Shown one piece after another: positions 9,453 to 18,188 of a stretch of 64,000 nucleotides of DNA. The translations under genes and the position numbers were made by a program. Location of the stretch: the NCBI GenBank assembly GCA_934202095.1, contig CAKPXN010000003.1:17948-81947 (forward strand). The letters are read 5' to 3'. Position 1 is the first letter of the stretch. Each line of letters starts with the position of its first letter. Origin of the DNA: an uncultured Veillonella sp. GTDB lineage: Bacteria; Bacillota; Negativicutes; Veillonellales; Veillonellaceae. The notes below the pieces were generated by a model. That model was not told where the DNA came from. It saw only the letters and a program-made list of their open reading frames with translations, and ran no database searches.

Positions 9453-9983
9453 ATGAATAAGAAAATGAAATCTTTAATTTTAGGTGCAACTATGATTATG
9501 GCATTGCCAATTATCGGTGGTTGCGGAAGCAATACTATTGGTTATGTAGATTCTCAAAAAGTTGTGACACAAACTGCTAAATCCATTGAAATCAATAAAG
9601 AAATCAATGCAAAAGGCAAAGAACTTCAAGCTAAGGTAGATGCTGCTGATGAAGCTTCTAAAGCACAAGTGATGACTGATGCAAAACAAGATTTTACAGC
9701 TTTCACAACTGCAAAAAATCAAGAGTTGAAACAATATATCGACCAACAAGTCAATGAATTGGCTAAGGAGAAAAAATTAGACGTAGTATTGCTTAAAGGT
9801 GCTGTTGTAGGCGGTGGCGTTGATGTAACAGATGACTTGATCAATAAAATGGGTAAGGCATCTGATGAAGATATTAAGGCTGCAGAAAATGAAGCTAACC
9901 AACAAGAAGCTCAACAAGCACAACAAGCTCAACAAGGTGAAGCACAAACCGCTCAATCTACGGAAGCAGGGGCTGCTCAATAG
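9453..9983 (+). CDS. Skp/OmpH-family lipoprotein, paralogue 3
   Basis: About 176 residues. The signal peptide ends in a lipobox (PIIGGC), so Cys 23 is probably lipidated, unlike the other two paralogues. IGYVDSQKV opens the OmpH domain, a Lys/Ala/Gln coiled coil follows, and VVGGGVDVTDDLINKM closes it. The last 30 residues are almost only Gln, Ala and Glu. A lipid-anchored Skp would work at a membrane surface rather than freely in the periplasm. AAGGAG at 9441-9446 overlaps the stop of the previous gene and supports ATG 9453 (or 9450). lpxD follows after 26 nt. Confidence 0.85.
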   Translation: MNKKMKSLILGATMIMALPIIGGCGSNTIGYVDSQKVVTQTAKSIEINKEINAKGKELQAKVDAADEASKAQVMTDAKQDFTAFTTAKNQELKQYIDQQVNELAKEKKLDVVLLKGAVVGGGVDVTDDLINKMGKASDEDIKAAENEANQQEAQQAQQAQQGEAQTAQSTEAGAAQ

Positions 9984-10009
9984 TTTAATTACACCGGGGG
10001 GATTTAATA

Positions 10010-11041
10010 GTGGAAAAGACCGTACTGGAGCTTGCTCAAATCATAGGTGGTAAGGTGATAGGTGACGAATCGCTAGTGATTACAGAAACACGTGGATTCG
10101 AACAAGCCGCACCACAAGCGATAACATTTGCTATTGGTGAATATGTGGAACATATTGGCTTGTGTAAGGCAGGCGCTGTTATTTTAGAACAAGAAGCACC
10201 TAGTGCACCAATGACACAAATCATTGTAGAGAATGCAAAGGCTGCATTTGCACAAGTATTACAATTATTCCATCCGCCTGTAGTGGTGCCTCGTGAGATT
10301 CATCCTACTGCAATTATTGGTGAGAATGTTACACTAGGCAATAATGTTGCCATTGGTGCGTATTGTGTTATCAATGATAATGCAGTAATTGGCGATAATG
10401 TTACTATTCGCCCATATGTATATATTGGTCACAATACTCGTGTTGGCAATGATTGTGATATATATGCAGGTGCCATTGTTCATGAAAACTGTATATTAGG
10501 GAACCGTGTAGTATTGCGGGCTAAAGCTGTAATTGGTGGTGAAGGATTTGGTTTTGCTACTGAAAATGGCGTTCATACACATATTCCACAAGTGGGTAAT
10601 GTGATTCTAGAAGATGATGTAGAAATCGGATCCTGTACAACTATCGATAATGCTACGATGGGTTCTACATTAGTTAGAAAGGGTACAAAGATCGATAATC
10701 TAGTTCACTTGGGGCATAATGTTGAAATAGGGGAAAATTGCTTCCTCATTGCACAAGTAGGTATCGCGGGCAGTACAAAATGCGGTAATAATGTGATTTT
10801 TGCAGGACAAACCGGTTGTACAGGCCATATTACAATAGGGGATAATGCGAAATTTGCTGGTAAAACAGGTATTACAGGAAATGTGCCGGCAGATGCGGTT
10901 ATGGCTGGTTACCCAATGCGTCCTCATAAGGAATGGTTAAAACTATCCGCTTATGAACATCGCTTACCAGAAATGGTGAAAACTGTAAAACAATTGCAGA
11001 AGGAAATCGATGCTTTGAAAGCGCAGCTTAAGGAGAGCTAA
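10010..11041 (+). CDS. lpxD: UDP-3-O-(3-hydroxyacyl)glucosamine N-acyltransferase
   Basis: 343 residues, GTG start behind a G-rich ribosome-binding site. The N-terminal uridine-binding domain (about 1-100) is followed by many hexapeptide repeats (IGENVTLGNNVAIGAYCV and similar) forming a left-handed beta-helix, with the LVHLGHNVEIGENC region at about 231-244 containing the expected catalytic His. A C-terminal helix ends the protein. LpxD adds the second acyl chain, at N2, to UDP-3-O-acylglucosamine in lipid A synthesis. The length matches E. coli LpxD (341). It starts the lipid A gene run and may be cotranscribed with the OmpH genes. Confidence 0.97.
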   Translation: MEKTVLELAQIIGGKVIGDESLVITETRGFEQAAPQAITFAIGEYVEHIGLCKAGAVILEQEAPSAPMTQIIVENAKAAFAQVLQLFHPPVVVPREIHPTAIIGENVTLGNNVAIGAYCVINDNAVIGDNVTIRPYVYIGHNTRVGNDCDIYAGAIVHENCILGNRVVLRAKAVIGGEGFGFATENGVHTHIPQVGNVILEDDVEIGSCTTIDNATMGSTLVRKGTKIDNLVHLGHNVEIGENCFLIAQVGIAGSTKCGNNVIFAGQTGCTGHITIGDNAKFAGKTGITGNVPADAVMAGYPMRPHKEWLKLSAYEHRLPEMVKTVKQLQKEIDALKAQLKES

Positions 11042-11048
11042 TACGTTT

Positions 11049-11951
11049 ATGTATAGGTTTATGAAGTTGTTTAGTGCATTTATTTGCATGTTGCCGCAAA
11101 GTTGGCAGTATGCAATAGGTACACTTCTTGGTGAAATTGCATGGCTTGCAGTACCACCTAAACGAAAGCGACTGGCAATCGGTCAGATTTTGTTTTGTAA
11201 AATCACTGATGACCCTGTTGAGGCAAAGCGTATAGCTAAGGCTAGTACGACGCGCTTTGGTCGCATGATCATCGATGTGTTGCGATATCCTGAAATTAAA
11301 GATGGTGCCTATAAGGACATGGTCAACTTTACGAATAAGGATATATTAGATGAAGCCTTAGCGGATGGTAAAGGGGCTATTTTGGCGGCCCTTCATAGCG
11401 GCAATTGGGAATTACTTGGTGGCGTTTTAGCATCCGAAGGGTATCCTCTTATTTCTGTAGCTTTAAAACAGAATGGAGATGCGGATAAATTCATTAATGA
11501 ATATCGTGAGCTTATGCATCAACATGTTATGTATAAGACGAGTGTGCGTGATATGGTGAAGGCCTTAAAAAGTGGTGCCTTTTTAGGATTGATTATGGAT
11601 CAGGACCCAGGGGAAAATGGCGTATTGGTGCCATTCTTTGGGTATGAAACGTTAACCGCAGATGGTCCTGCCGTATTGGGGCGTATGCAAGATGTACCTA
11701 TTATTTTTGTGACCATGCACTATAGTCCTTACACAGGCAAGCATGAAATTGAAGTACATCCACCGTTATATGTAGAAAAAACGGATGATAAAAAGCGTGA
11801 TGTAGCGATTACTACGATTAAACTCAATGAATTTATTGAAGATTACATTCGTCGCTATCCGGAAGATTGGTTCTGGTTGCATAATCGATGGAAATGGACA
11901 CGTCGCTATTATAGTGGCAAAATAGAAACGCCACCAGACGTATTCCATTAA
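11049..11951 (+). CDS. Lipid A late acyltransferase, LpxL/HtrB family (copy 1)
   Basis: 300 residues with an N-terminal membrane-associated segment and the LABLAT acyltransferase motif HSGNWE (His-x4-Glu) at about 116-121, followed by a conserved MDQDPGENG loop and a C-terminal WFWLHNRWKWTRR segment typical of LpxL/LpxM. These inner-membrane enzymes add secondary acyl chains to Kdo-lipid IVA. It lies 7 nt after lpxD and just before a terminator. A second member is at 23760-24692; which chain each adds cannot be read from the sequence. Confidence 0.92.
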   Translation: MYRFMKLFSAFICMLPQSWQYAIGTLLGEIAWLAVPPKRKRLAIGQILFCKITDDPVEAKRIAKASTTRFGRMIIDVLRYPEIKDGAYKDMVNFTNKDILDEALADGKGAILAALHSGNWELLGGVLASEGYPLISVALKQNGDADKFINEYRELMHQHVMYKTSVRDMVKALKSGAFLGLIMDQDPGENGVLVPFFGYETLTADGPAVLGRMQDVPIIFVTMHYSPYTGKHEIEVHPPLYVEKTDDKKRDVAITTIKLNEFIEDYIRRYPEDWFWLHNRWKWTRRYYSGKIETPPDVFH

Positions 11952-11968
11952 AAAAATATAAAAAGTAT

Positions 11969-12018
11969 AATCGGCGTTGCAGATGTCTTTTAATAAAGGT
12001 CTGCAATGCCGATTTTTA
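11969..12018 (+). terminator. Terminator after the first LpxL-type gene
   Basis: AATCGGCGTTGCAGA pairs with TCTGCAATGCCGATT (one mismatch) around a 17-nt loop, followed by TTTT. It ends the bamA/ompH/lpxD unit. Confidence 0.88.
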
Positions 12019-12050
12019 TGTGTAGTTAATTGATAAATGGCCTTAAATTC

Positions 12051-12079
12051 TTGTAACAGCTATGCAAATAGGGTATAAT
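12051..12079 (+). promoter_or_regulatory. Promoter of the lpxC operon
   Basis: TTGTAA (12051-12056), a 17-bp spacer and TATAAT (12074-12079) form a near-consensus housekeeping promoter 51 bp upstream of the lpxC start and directly after a terminator. Confidence 0.8.
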
Positions 12080-12129
12080 ACAGTATGGTGTATAGTAGAC
12101 ATGGAATTAGATTATGAAAGGACATTCTT

Positions 12130-12969
12130 ATGAGTAAGCCACAACAAACAATTAAACAGGCTGTTTCATATAAGGGAATTGGCCTTCATAGCGGAGAACC
12201 TGTAACCATGGTTTTCAAGCCAGCACCTGAAAATACAGGAATTGTGTTTGTGCGCTCAGATATTGAAGGTAAACCTTCTGTACGGGCACACATTGATAAT
12301 GTGACGAACACTATGCGCGCTACTACATTGGAACATGGTGAAGCAAAGGTTTTCACTGTTGAGCACGTAATGGCTGCGTTCAGTGCTATGAATATTGACA
12401 ACTGTTTTATTGAAATGGACTCTCCAGAACCACCTGTTGGCGATGGAAGTAGTGCCGTGTTTGTCGATTTAATTCTTCAAGCCGGCATTGAAGAACAACG
12501 AGCTGAACGATATGTATATAAGGTGACGCGTAGCCATACTATTTATGATGGAGATCGGTTTGTTATTATCGTACCTTACGATGGCTATCGCATTACATTT
12601 ACATCGATTAATCCGCACCCGCTTCTAGGTACGCAACAATGTGATTTTAATGTAACACCTGAATATTTTAAAGAGCATATTGGACCGGCTAGAACAATTG
12701 GATTTGTAAAGGAATTGGAACAATTACAAGCAATGGGATTAGCTAAGGGTGGCAGTACAGAAAATGCTCTTGTTTATGATGATACGACATGTTTGTCCGT
12801 ACCACGTTTTGATGATGAATTAGTTCGTCATAAAGCCCTAGATGTAATGGGAGATTTATATTTGTTGGGACCTATTGAAGGTCATGTAATCGCGTTAAAA
12901 TCGAGTCATGAATTAAATTCTCGTTTGGCTCATAGTATAATGGAAGAAATAAGGGAGACACAGCAATGA
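12130..12969 (+). CDS. lpxC: UDP-3-O-acyl-N-acetylglucosamine deacetylase
   Basis: 279 residues, the zinc-dependent deacetylase that commits UDP-acyl-GlcNAc to lipid A synthesis. His 79 sits in VEHVMAAF, and HKALDVMGDL near residue 237 supplies the other zinc ligands (His and Asp). DSPEPPVGDGSSAVFVD and GPARTIGFVKELE are conserved in the family. It is slightly shorter than E. coli LpxC (305) at the C terminus. The last bases overlap fabZ by 4 nt, so the two genes are translationally coupled. No fused FabZ domain is present, unlike the LpxC-FabZ fusions of Bacteroidetes. Confidence 0.97.
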   Translation: MSKPQQTIKQAVSYKGIGLHSGEPVTMVFKPAPENTGIVFVRSDIEGKPSVRAHIDNVTNTMRATTLEHGEAKVFTVEHVMAAFSAMNIDNCFIEMDSPEPPVGDGSSAVFVDLILQAGIEEQRAERYVYKVTRSHTIYDGDRFVIIVPYDGYRITFTSINPHPLLGTQQCDFNVTPEYFKEHIGPARTIGFVKELEQLQAMGLAKGGSTENALVYDDTTCLSVPRFDDELVRHKALDVMGDLYLLGPIEGHVIALKSSHELNSRLAHSIMEEIRETQQ

Positions 12970-13391
12970 TTCTTAATCACGAAGATATCTTAGAAATTTT
13001 ACCACATCGTTACCCAATGTTATTGGTAGATCGCATTATTGAATTAGAACCTATGAAACGTGCTGTAGGAATCAAGAATGCTACGTTTAATGAATTATTC
13101 TTCCAAGGTCATTTTCCTGGAAATCCAGTTATGCCAGGTGTATTATTAACAGAAGCAATTGCTCAAGTTGGCGGTATTGCTTTGTTATATCCAGAAGAAA
13201 ATCGTGGCTTAACACCGATGTTTACAGGCATTGATAAAGTACGTTTTCGTCATCCAGTAAAACCTGGTGATGTTGTACGCATGGAAGTAGATATTGTAAA
13301 GATTAAGGGCCGTATGGGCAAGGTTGAAGGTCGCGCATATGTAGGCGATAAACTTTGTGCTAGCGGTGAATACATGTTTGCCCTTGTATAA
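12966..13391 (+). CDS. fabZ: 3-hydroxyacyl-ACP dehydratase FabZ
   Basis: 141 residues, hot-dog fold. HRYPMLLVDRI at 15-25 and the active-site stretch QGHFPGNPVMPGVLLTEA contain the expected catalytic His and Glu. FabZ dehydrates 3-hydroxyacyl-ACP in fatty-acid elongation. The enzyme competes with LpxA and LpxD for the same hydroxyacyl-ACP pool, which explains its frequent place between lpx genes. It overlaps lpxC by 4 nt and is followed by lpxA after about 20 nt. Confidence 0.97.
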   Translation: MILNHEDILEILPHRYPMLLVDRIIELEPMKRAVGIKNATFNELFFQGHFPGNPVMPGVLLTEAIAQVGGIALLYPEENRGLTPMFTGIDKVRFRHPVKPGDVVRMEVDIVKIKGRMGKVEGRAYVGDKLCASGEYMFALV

Positions 13392-13412
13392 TAGACTTAA
13401 GGAGTGATTGTA

Positions 13413-14225
13413 GTGATAGTTGTAGGCATGGAAAATGCGGAATCCAACATTCATAACACAGCCATTGTGCATCCGAATGCTAAACTGGGCAAAGATGTTG
13501 TTATTGGACCCGGCGCTGTCATTGGGGAAAATGTAGAAATAGGGGATGGCACTCAGATTGGTGCCCATGTAGTTATTGGTGGTTGGACAACCATTGGTAA
13601 ACATTGTGAAATTTATCCAGGCGCATCCATTGGCTTGGAACCGCAAGATTTAAAATTTAAAGGTGAGAAAAGTTATTGCTATATCGGTGATGAAACGGTA
13701 ATTCGTGAGTACGTTACTATAAGTCGTGCTACTGGAGAAGGGGAAGAAACACGAGTAGGCAATAATTGTTTATTACAAGCATGCACCCATGTAGCTCATA
13801 ACTGTATTGTAGGAAATAATGTTATTATGAGTAATTGCGCAGGCTTAGCTGGACACGCTATTGTTGAAGACCGCGTAGTTATAGGAGGCCTTGCAGGGGT
13901 GCACCAATTTGTAAAGATTGGTCGCAATGCTATGGTTGGCGGTATGGCTAAGGTTGTACAAGACATTCCGCCGTATGTAATCGCAGATGGTCAACCGGCA
14001 CGCGTTATCGGCTTGAACTCTGTAGGTCTGTCACGTGCAGGTATTTCGGAAGAAGTACGTCGTAGCTTGAAACAAGCATTCCGTATTATTTATCGTTCTG
14101 GTCTTAGCTTGTCCAAAGCGATTGAAGAAATGGAAATGCAACTTGATTCTTCCGTTGAAATTGAAAACTTATTGCGTTTCTTACGTAATGCTGATCGTGG
14201 TATCATGCGTACCCGTCGCGATTAA
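13413..14225 (+). CDS. lpxA: UDP-N-acetylglucosamine O-acyltransferase
   Basis: 270 residues. Hexapeptide repeats run from about residue 10 to 190 (for example VVIGPGAVIGENVEIGDGTQ), with the catalytic region HVAHNCIVGNN at about 125-135, GGLAGVHQFVKIGR downstream, and a C-terminal helical domain. LpxA transfers a 3-hydroxyacyl chain from ACP to UDP-GlcNAc, the first lipid A step. GTG 13413 is chosen over GTG 13404 because AAGGAG at 13399-13404 is 8 nt upstream; an ATG start at 13428 is also possible. It ends the lpxC-fabZ-lpxA unit at a strong terminator. Confidence 0.96.
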   Translation: MIVVGMENAESNIHNTAIVHPNAKLGKDVVIGPGAVIGENVEIGDGTQIGAHVVIGGWTTIGKHCEIYPGASIGLEPQDLKFKGEKSYCYIGDETVIREYVTISRATGEGEETRVGNNCLLQACTHVAHNCIVGNNVIMSNCAGLAGHAIVEDRVVIGGLAGVHQFVKIGRNAMVGGMAKVVQDIPPYVIADGQPARVIGLNSVGLSRAGISEEVRRSLKQAFRIIYRSGLSLSKAIEEMEMQLDSSVEIENLLRFLRNADRGIMRTRRD

Positions 14226-14228
14226 TAT

Positions 14229-14268
14229 GAAACTCTACATTATGTTTATATAATGTAGAGTTTTTTTG
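14229..14268 (+). terminator. Terminator after lpxA
   Basis: AAACTCTACATTAT pairs exactly with ATAATGTAGAGTTT around a 6-nt loop and runs into seven T. The following 217 bp to lpxI are AT-rich and probably hold the lpxI promoter, but I could not fix its boxes. Confidence 0.92.
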
Positions 14269-14484
14269 TGTTTATTTTATACTCTTTTTAGACGTATCTT
14301 TTTTGAGAAGAAATGTAGGAAAATACTGTGTATTTATAGATGGAAAGGCGTTGAAATTATAGTAAAATAGCGTGATTTATAGTACAATATAGTGTATATG
14401 AGTATGTCTTGAAATTATACTCGAAAATAAATGATTTGACGAAAAATTGTGGACCATTTAAGGCTTCACATAGGAGGTATAGTC

Positions 14485-15321
14485 GTGGCAAAGGTAGGTT
14501 TAATTGCAGGTATTGGCGTTTTACCTGTTGAGTTCATGCGGGCTGCTCATATGTTGGGGCATCAAGTAGTAGTCATCGGGGTCGTACCTGATACCGATCC
14601 TATATTAGAAAAAGAAGCAGATGCTTTTTACCATATCAGTGTGGCTAAGTTAGGTAAAATTTTTAAAACCCTGAAAAAAGAAGGTGTTACAGAACTTACC
14701 ATGCTAGGGAAGGTAACAAAGGAGATTTTATATAAAGGTTTATCCTTCCCTGATTTAAAAACATTAGGTGTACTTAAACGTCTGAAGAATCGTAAAGATG
14801 ATACAATTATGCTCGCTATTGTTGACGAAATCGAACGAGAAGGCTTTTCTGTTCTAGATCAAACTGTGTATTTAAAACCGTTCATGCCCAAGGTTGGGGT
14901 GTTGACGAAACAACAACCAACTGAAGAACAATGGCAGGATATATGCTTTGGCTTTGAATTAGCTAAACAAATGGGTCGACTTGATATTGGTCAAACCGTA
15001 GTTGTTAAACACAAAGCAGCAATGGCGATTGAAGCGATTGAAGGTACTGATAAGTGTATTTTACGCGGTGGAGAGCTTGGTAGAGGTGAATCGGTAGTCG
15101 TTAAGACCGAAAAACCAAATCAAGATGTTCGTTTCGATGTGCCTGCCGTAGGTATTAAAACACTAATGTCCATGATTGATAGTGGATGTAATGTACTAGC
15201 CGTAGAAGCGGAAAAGACGATATTTGTACAACAAGAGGATGTACTCGATATGGCTAATCGCCATAATATTATTATTTGTGCTGTAGATCAAGCATTTGTA
15301 GATGCTAGAAAGGAACTCTAA
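14485..15321 (+). CDS. lpxI: UDP-2,3-diacylglucosamine pyrophosphatase LpxI
   Basis: 278 residues matching the LpxI (DUF1009) family, with KVGLIAGIGVLPVEFMRAA at the N terminus, a middle KFMPKVGVLT-like junction, and the C-terminal GRGESVVVKTEKPNQDVRFD and PAVGIKTL segments. LpxI hydrolyses UDP-2,3-diacylglucosamine to lipid X, the step done by LpxH in E. coli. GTG 14485 is preferred: TAGGAGGT at 14471-14478 lies 6 nt upstream, whereas an in-frame ATG at 14449 has no such site. Its stop overlaps the lpxB start (TAATG). Confidence 0.95.
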   Translation: MAKVGLIAGIGVLPVEFMRAAHMLGHQVVVIGVVPDTDPILEKEADAFYHISVAKLGKIFKTLKKEGVTELTMLGKVTKEILYKGLSFPDLKTLGVLKRLKNRKDDTIMLAIVDEIEREGFSVLDQTVYLKPFMPKVGVLTKQQPTEEQWQDICFGFELAKQMGRLDIGQTVVVKHKAAMAIEAIEGTDKCILRGGELGRGESVVVKTEKPNQDVRFDVPAVGIKTLMSMIDSGCNVLAVEAEKTIFVQQEDVLDMANRHNIIICAVDQAFVDARKEL

Positions 15322-16463
15322 TGAAAATTATGTTTTCTGCTGGCGAAGCGTCTGGTGATACACATGGCGCTAGCGTGGCCAAAGCGCTTTCACAAATAGA
15401 TTCCACTATTGACATGTTTGGTATGGGTGGCACCTTGATGGAACAAGCTGGCGTCCGTATCGTATATGACATCAAAAATCTCGGCGTTATTGGCATCGTA
15501 GAAATCATAAAATCATTGCCAAAGTTCTTTAAATTACGCACCTATTTAAAACGAGTTATGTTGAAAGAAAAACCTGACGTACTTGTATGTATAGATTATC
15601 CAGGATTCAACATGAAATTGGCGGAAGTCGCACATGAGTTAGGAATTCCTGTATTGTACTATATAGCGCCTACAATCTGGGCATGGCATAGTAGTCGTGG
15701 TAAGACCATAAAGAAATTTGTTACAAAGGTGGCCTCTATTTTTCCGTTTGAAGCGGAGGCGTATCGCAAGTTTAATTGTGATGTAGAATTTGTAGGCCAT
15801 CCATTAGTAGATATTGTGCATCCATCCATGACCAAGGATGATGCTATGGATTACTTCGGGGCTAGATCTGAAGCAAAACGCGTTCTATTGATGCCGGGAA
15901 GTCGGAAACAAGAGGTATTATCTCTGTTGGATGTGATGCTTGAAACAGGGGAACGATTGCTACAATCTCATGAGGATGTGCAATTCTTCTTGCCACGTGC
16001 ACATACGATTGATCGCAGTGAATTAGAGGCTTTCATAGAGGAACGAAATGTTCCTGTAACGATTACAGAGGACCACACCTATGATTTGATGCAAATCTGT
16101 GACGTATGTCTCGCCGCATCAGGCACCGCTACATTGGAAACAGCGATGATGGAGCTACCTACGGTGCTATTATATAAGGTATCACCGATTACATATGGTA
16201 TTGGTAAAATGGTTGTAAACCTTACGCATGTAGGTTTACCTAACATTGTGGCCGGTAAGGAGGTCATCCCTGAATTACTTCAAGGTGATGTCTCTGTAGA
16301 TGCTATTGTGGATACGGTGTTGCCGTTATTAGATGATTTACAAGTTAATCAACATATGCGCTCTGAATTGCGTGGCGTCAAAGAAAAACTAGGTGAGTCA
16401 GGTGCGGTTAATCGCGTGGCTCAATTGATTTATGACCTAGGTAAGGAGAAAACTAATGAATAG
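15321..16463 (+). CDS. lpxB: Lipid A disaccharide synthase
   Basis: 380 residues, GT19 family glycosyltransferase. FSAGEASGDTHGA at 4-16 is the family hallmark; APTIWAWHSSRGKTIKK and VGHPLVD in the middle and LLMPGSRKQEV in the C-terminal half are also conserved. LpxB joins lipid X to UDP-2,3-diacylglucosamine. The start overlaps the lpxI stop by 1 nt and the end overlaps msbA by 8 nt, indicating coupled translation. Confidence 0.97.
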   Translation: MKIMFSAGEASGDTHGASVAKALSQIDSTIDMFGMGGTLMEQAGVRIVYDIKNLGVIGIVEIIKSLPKFFKLRTYLKRVMLKEKPDVLVCIDYPGFNMKLAEVAHELGIPVLYYIAPTIWAWHSSRGKTIKKFVTKVASIFPFEAEAYRKFNCDVEFVGHPLVDIVHPSMTKDDAMDYFGARSEAKRVLLMPGSRKQEVLSLLDVMLETGERLLQSHEDVQFFLPRAHTIDRSELEAFIEERNVPVTITEDHTYDLMQICDVCLAASGTATLETAMMELPTVLLYKVSPITYGIGKMVVNLTHVGLPNIVAGKEVIPELLQGDVSVDAIVDTVLPLLDDLQVNQHMRSELRGVKEKLGESGAVNRVAQLIYDLGKEKTNE

Positions 16464-18186
16464 TTACTCACGTTTATTGTATTTTGTGAGACCCTATTAT
16501 AAACGGATGATATTTGCTGTATTTTGCATGATTGTAGCGGCTGCAGCATATTTAGTAGTACCGTGGCTTATCAAAAACGTCGTAGACCAAGTATTACAAG
16601 ACAAAAATATGTTTATGCTCAATCTCATCGTTGGGGCCATCATTCTAATATTTTTAATTCGTGGCTTTGCCACATATGGACAAACCTATAATATGTCCTA
16701 TATTGGACAACGCGTTATCATCGACGTGCGTGAAGCAATTTTTAAGCATTTACAACGCTTGTCGTTGTCCTATTTTGATCGCCGTAAAACGGGCGTCATT
16801 ATGAGTAATCTTACAAATGACGTATCTGCTCTTCAATCAGCTGTAGTAGATAATCTTATATCTCTTATTACAGAGTCCGTTACTCTAATTGGTTCCTTGG
16901 TTTCCATGCTACTCATCGATTGGAAATTAACGCTTGTTACATTTATAACAGTGCCGATGGTATTGATTATCATCAATGTATTTGGCAAAAAATTACGTTT
17001 AGCTGGTCACGATGTGCAAGGGCGCATTGCAGATATTACGGCTCTCTTGCAAGAGGTAATTTCCGCTATTCGCGTAGTAAAGTCTTTTGCTCGTGAAGGA
17101 TTCGAAGTTAAACGTTTTGAAGTGGAAAATCAAAATAACTTTAATGCTGTTATCAAAGCAACGAAATTGACAAGCTTGTTAAGTCCAATGGTTGAATTTT
17201 CTGCAGCCATTGCTGTAGCTGTTATCCTCTGGTACGGTGGTTATTCCGTTGTTACCGGTACAATTACAGCGGGCTCTTTGATTGCATTCTTGATTTACGC
17301 CATCAACTTATCCAATCCTGTTAAACGATTGAGCCAAGTATATGGTAATATACAAAAGGCTTTAGCTGCTGCAGATCGTGTCTTTGATATTTTAGACACA
17401 AAAGCGGATGTAGTGGAAAAAGAAAACGCTATTGATTTGCCAGATATTAAAGGGGATGTAGATTTTAATCACGTTAGCTTCTCTTATGATGGTGAAAAAA
17501 TGGCTCTATCCGATTTTAACTTGTCTGTTAAGGCTGGTGAAAGCGTGGCTTTGGTCGGCCCATCTGGTGCAGGTAAGACGACATTAGCCAATCTATTACC
17601 GCGATTCTATGATGTAACAAGTGGTTCTATTACGATTGATGGTACAGATATAAGAGACGTTACCTTTAAATCTTTGCGCAATCAAATTGGTTTAGTTCCA
17701 CAAGAAACAGTTCTGTTTAATGCTTCCATAAAAGAGAATATTTTATATGGCCGTTTAGATGCTAGTGATGAAGAAATATATGAAGCTGCTAAAGCGGCGA
17801 ATGTATTAGAGTTTGTGGATAAGATGCCTGACGGCCTCGATACCATGGTAGGTGAGCGGGGTAGTTCCTTATCTGGTGGTCAACGTCAACGCGTTGCTAT
17901 TGCTCGGGCCATCTTAAAAGATCCTAAAATCTTAATTCTCGATGAAGCTACGTCTGCTCTTGATACGGAAAGTGAAAAGCTTGTACAAGAGGCATTAGAC
18001 CGCTTAATGGAAGGCCGTACAGCCTTTGTCATTGCCCATCGTTTGAGCACTGTACAAAATGCACATCAAATCGTTGTATTAAATCAAGGTAAATTGGTAG
18101 AGAAGGGAACTCACCAAGAATTATTGGCCTTGGAGAATGGTTTATATAACCATCTTTATTCTGTTCAGTTCTCTAATAAAGGATAA
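16456..18186 (+). CDS. msbA: Lipid A flippase MsbA-type ABC transporter
   Basis: 576 residues: six membrane helices in the first 300 residues, then one ABC ATPase with Walker A GPSGAGKTT at about 369, Q-loop LVPQETVLFN, signature SLSGGQRQR at about 473 and Walker B LILDEATSALD. This is a half-transporter that works as a homodimer. MsbA flips core-lipid A across the inner membrane; the position between lpxB and waaA supports this rather than a drug-export role. It overlaps lpxB by 8 nt and is 2 nt from waaA. Confidence 0.94.
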   Translation: MNSYSRLLYFVRPYYKRMIFAVFCMIVAAAAYLVVPWLIKNVVDQVLQDKNMFMLNLIVGAIILIFLIRGFATYGQTYNMSYIGQRVIIDVREAIFKHLQRLSLSYFDRRKTGVIMSNLTNDVSALQSAVVDNLISLITESVTLIGSLVSMLLIDWKLTLVTFITVPMVLIIINVFGKKLRLAGHDVQGRIADITALLQEVISAIRVVKSFAREGFEVKRFEVENQNNFNAVIKATKLTSLLSPMVEFSAAIAVAVILWYGGYSVVTGTITAGSLIAFLIYAINLSNPVKRLSQVYGNIQKALAAADRVFDILDTKADVVEKENAIDLPDIKGDVDFNHVSFSYDGEKMALSDFNLSVKAGESVALVGPSGAGKTTLANLLPRFYDVTSGSITIDGTDIRDVTFKSLRNQIGLVPQETVLFNASIKENILYGRLDASDEEIYEAAKAANVLEFVDKMPDGLDTMVGERGSSLSGGQRQRVAIARAILKDPKILILDEATSALDTESEKLVQEALDRLMEGRTAFVIAHRLSTVQNAHQIVVLNQGKLVEKGTHQELLALENGLYNHLYSVQFSNKG

Positions 18187-18188
18187 AC

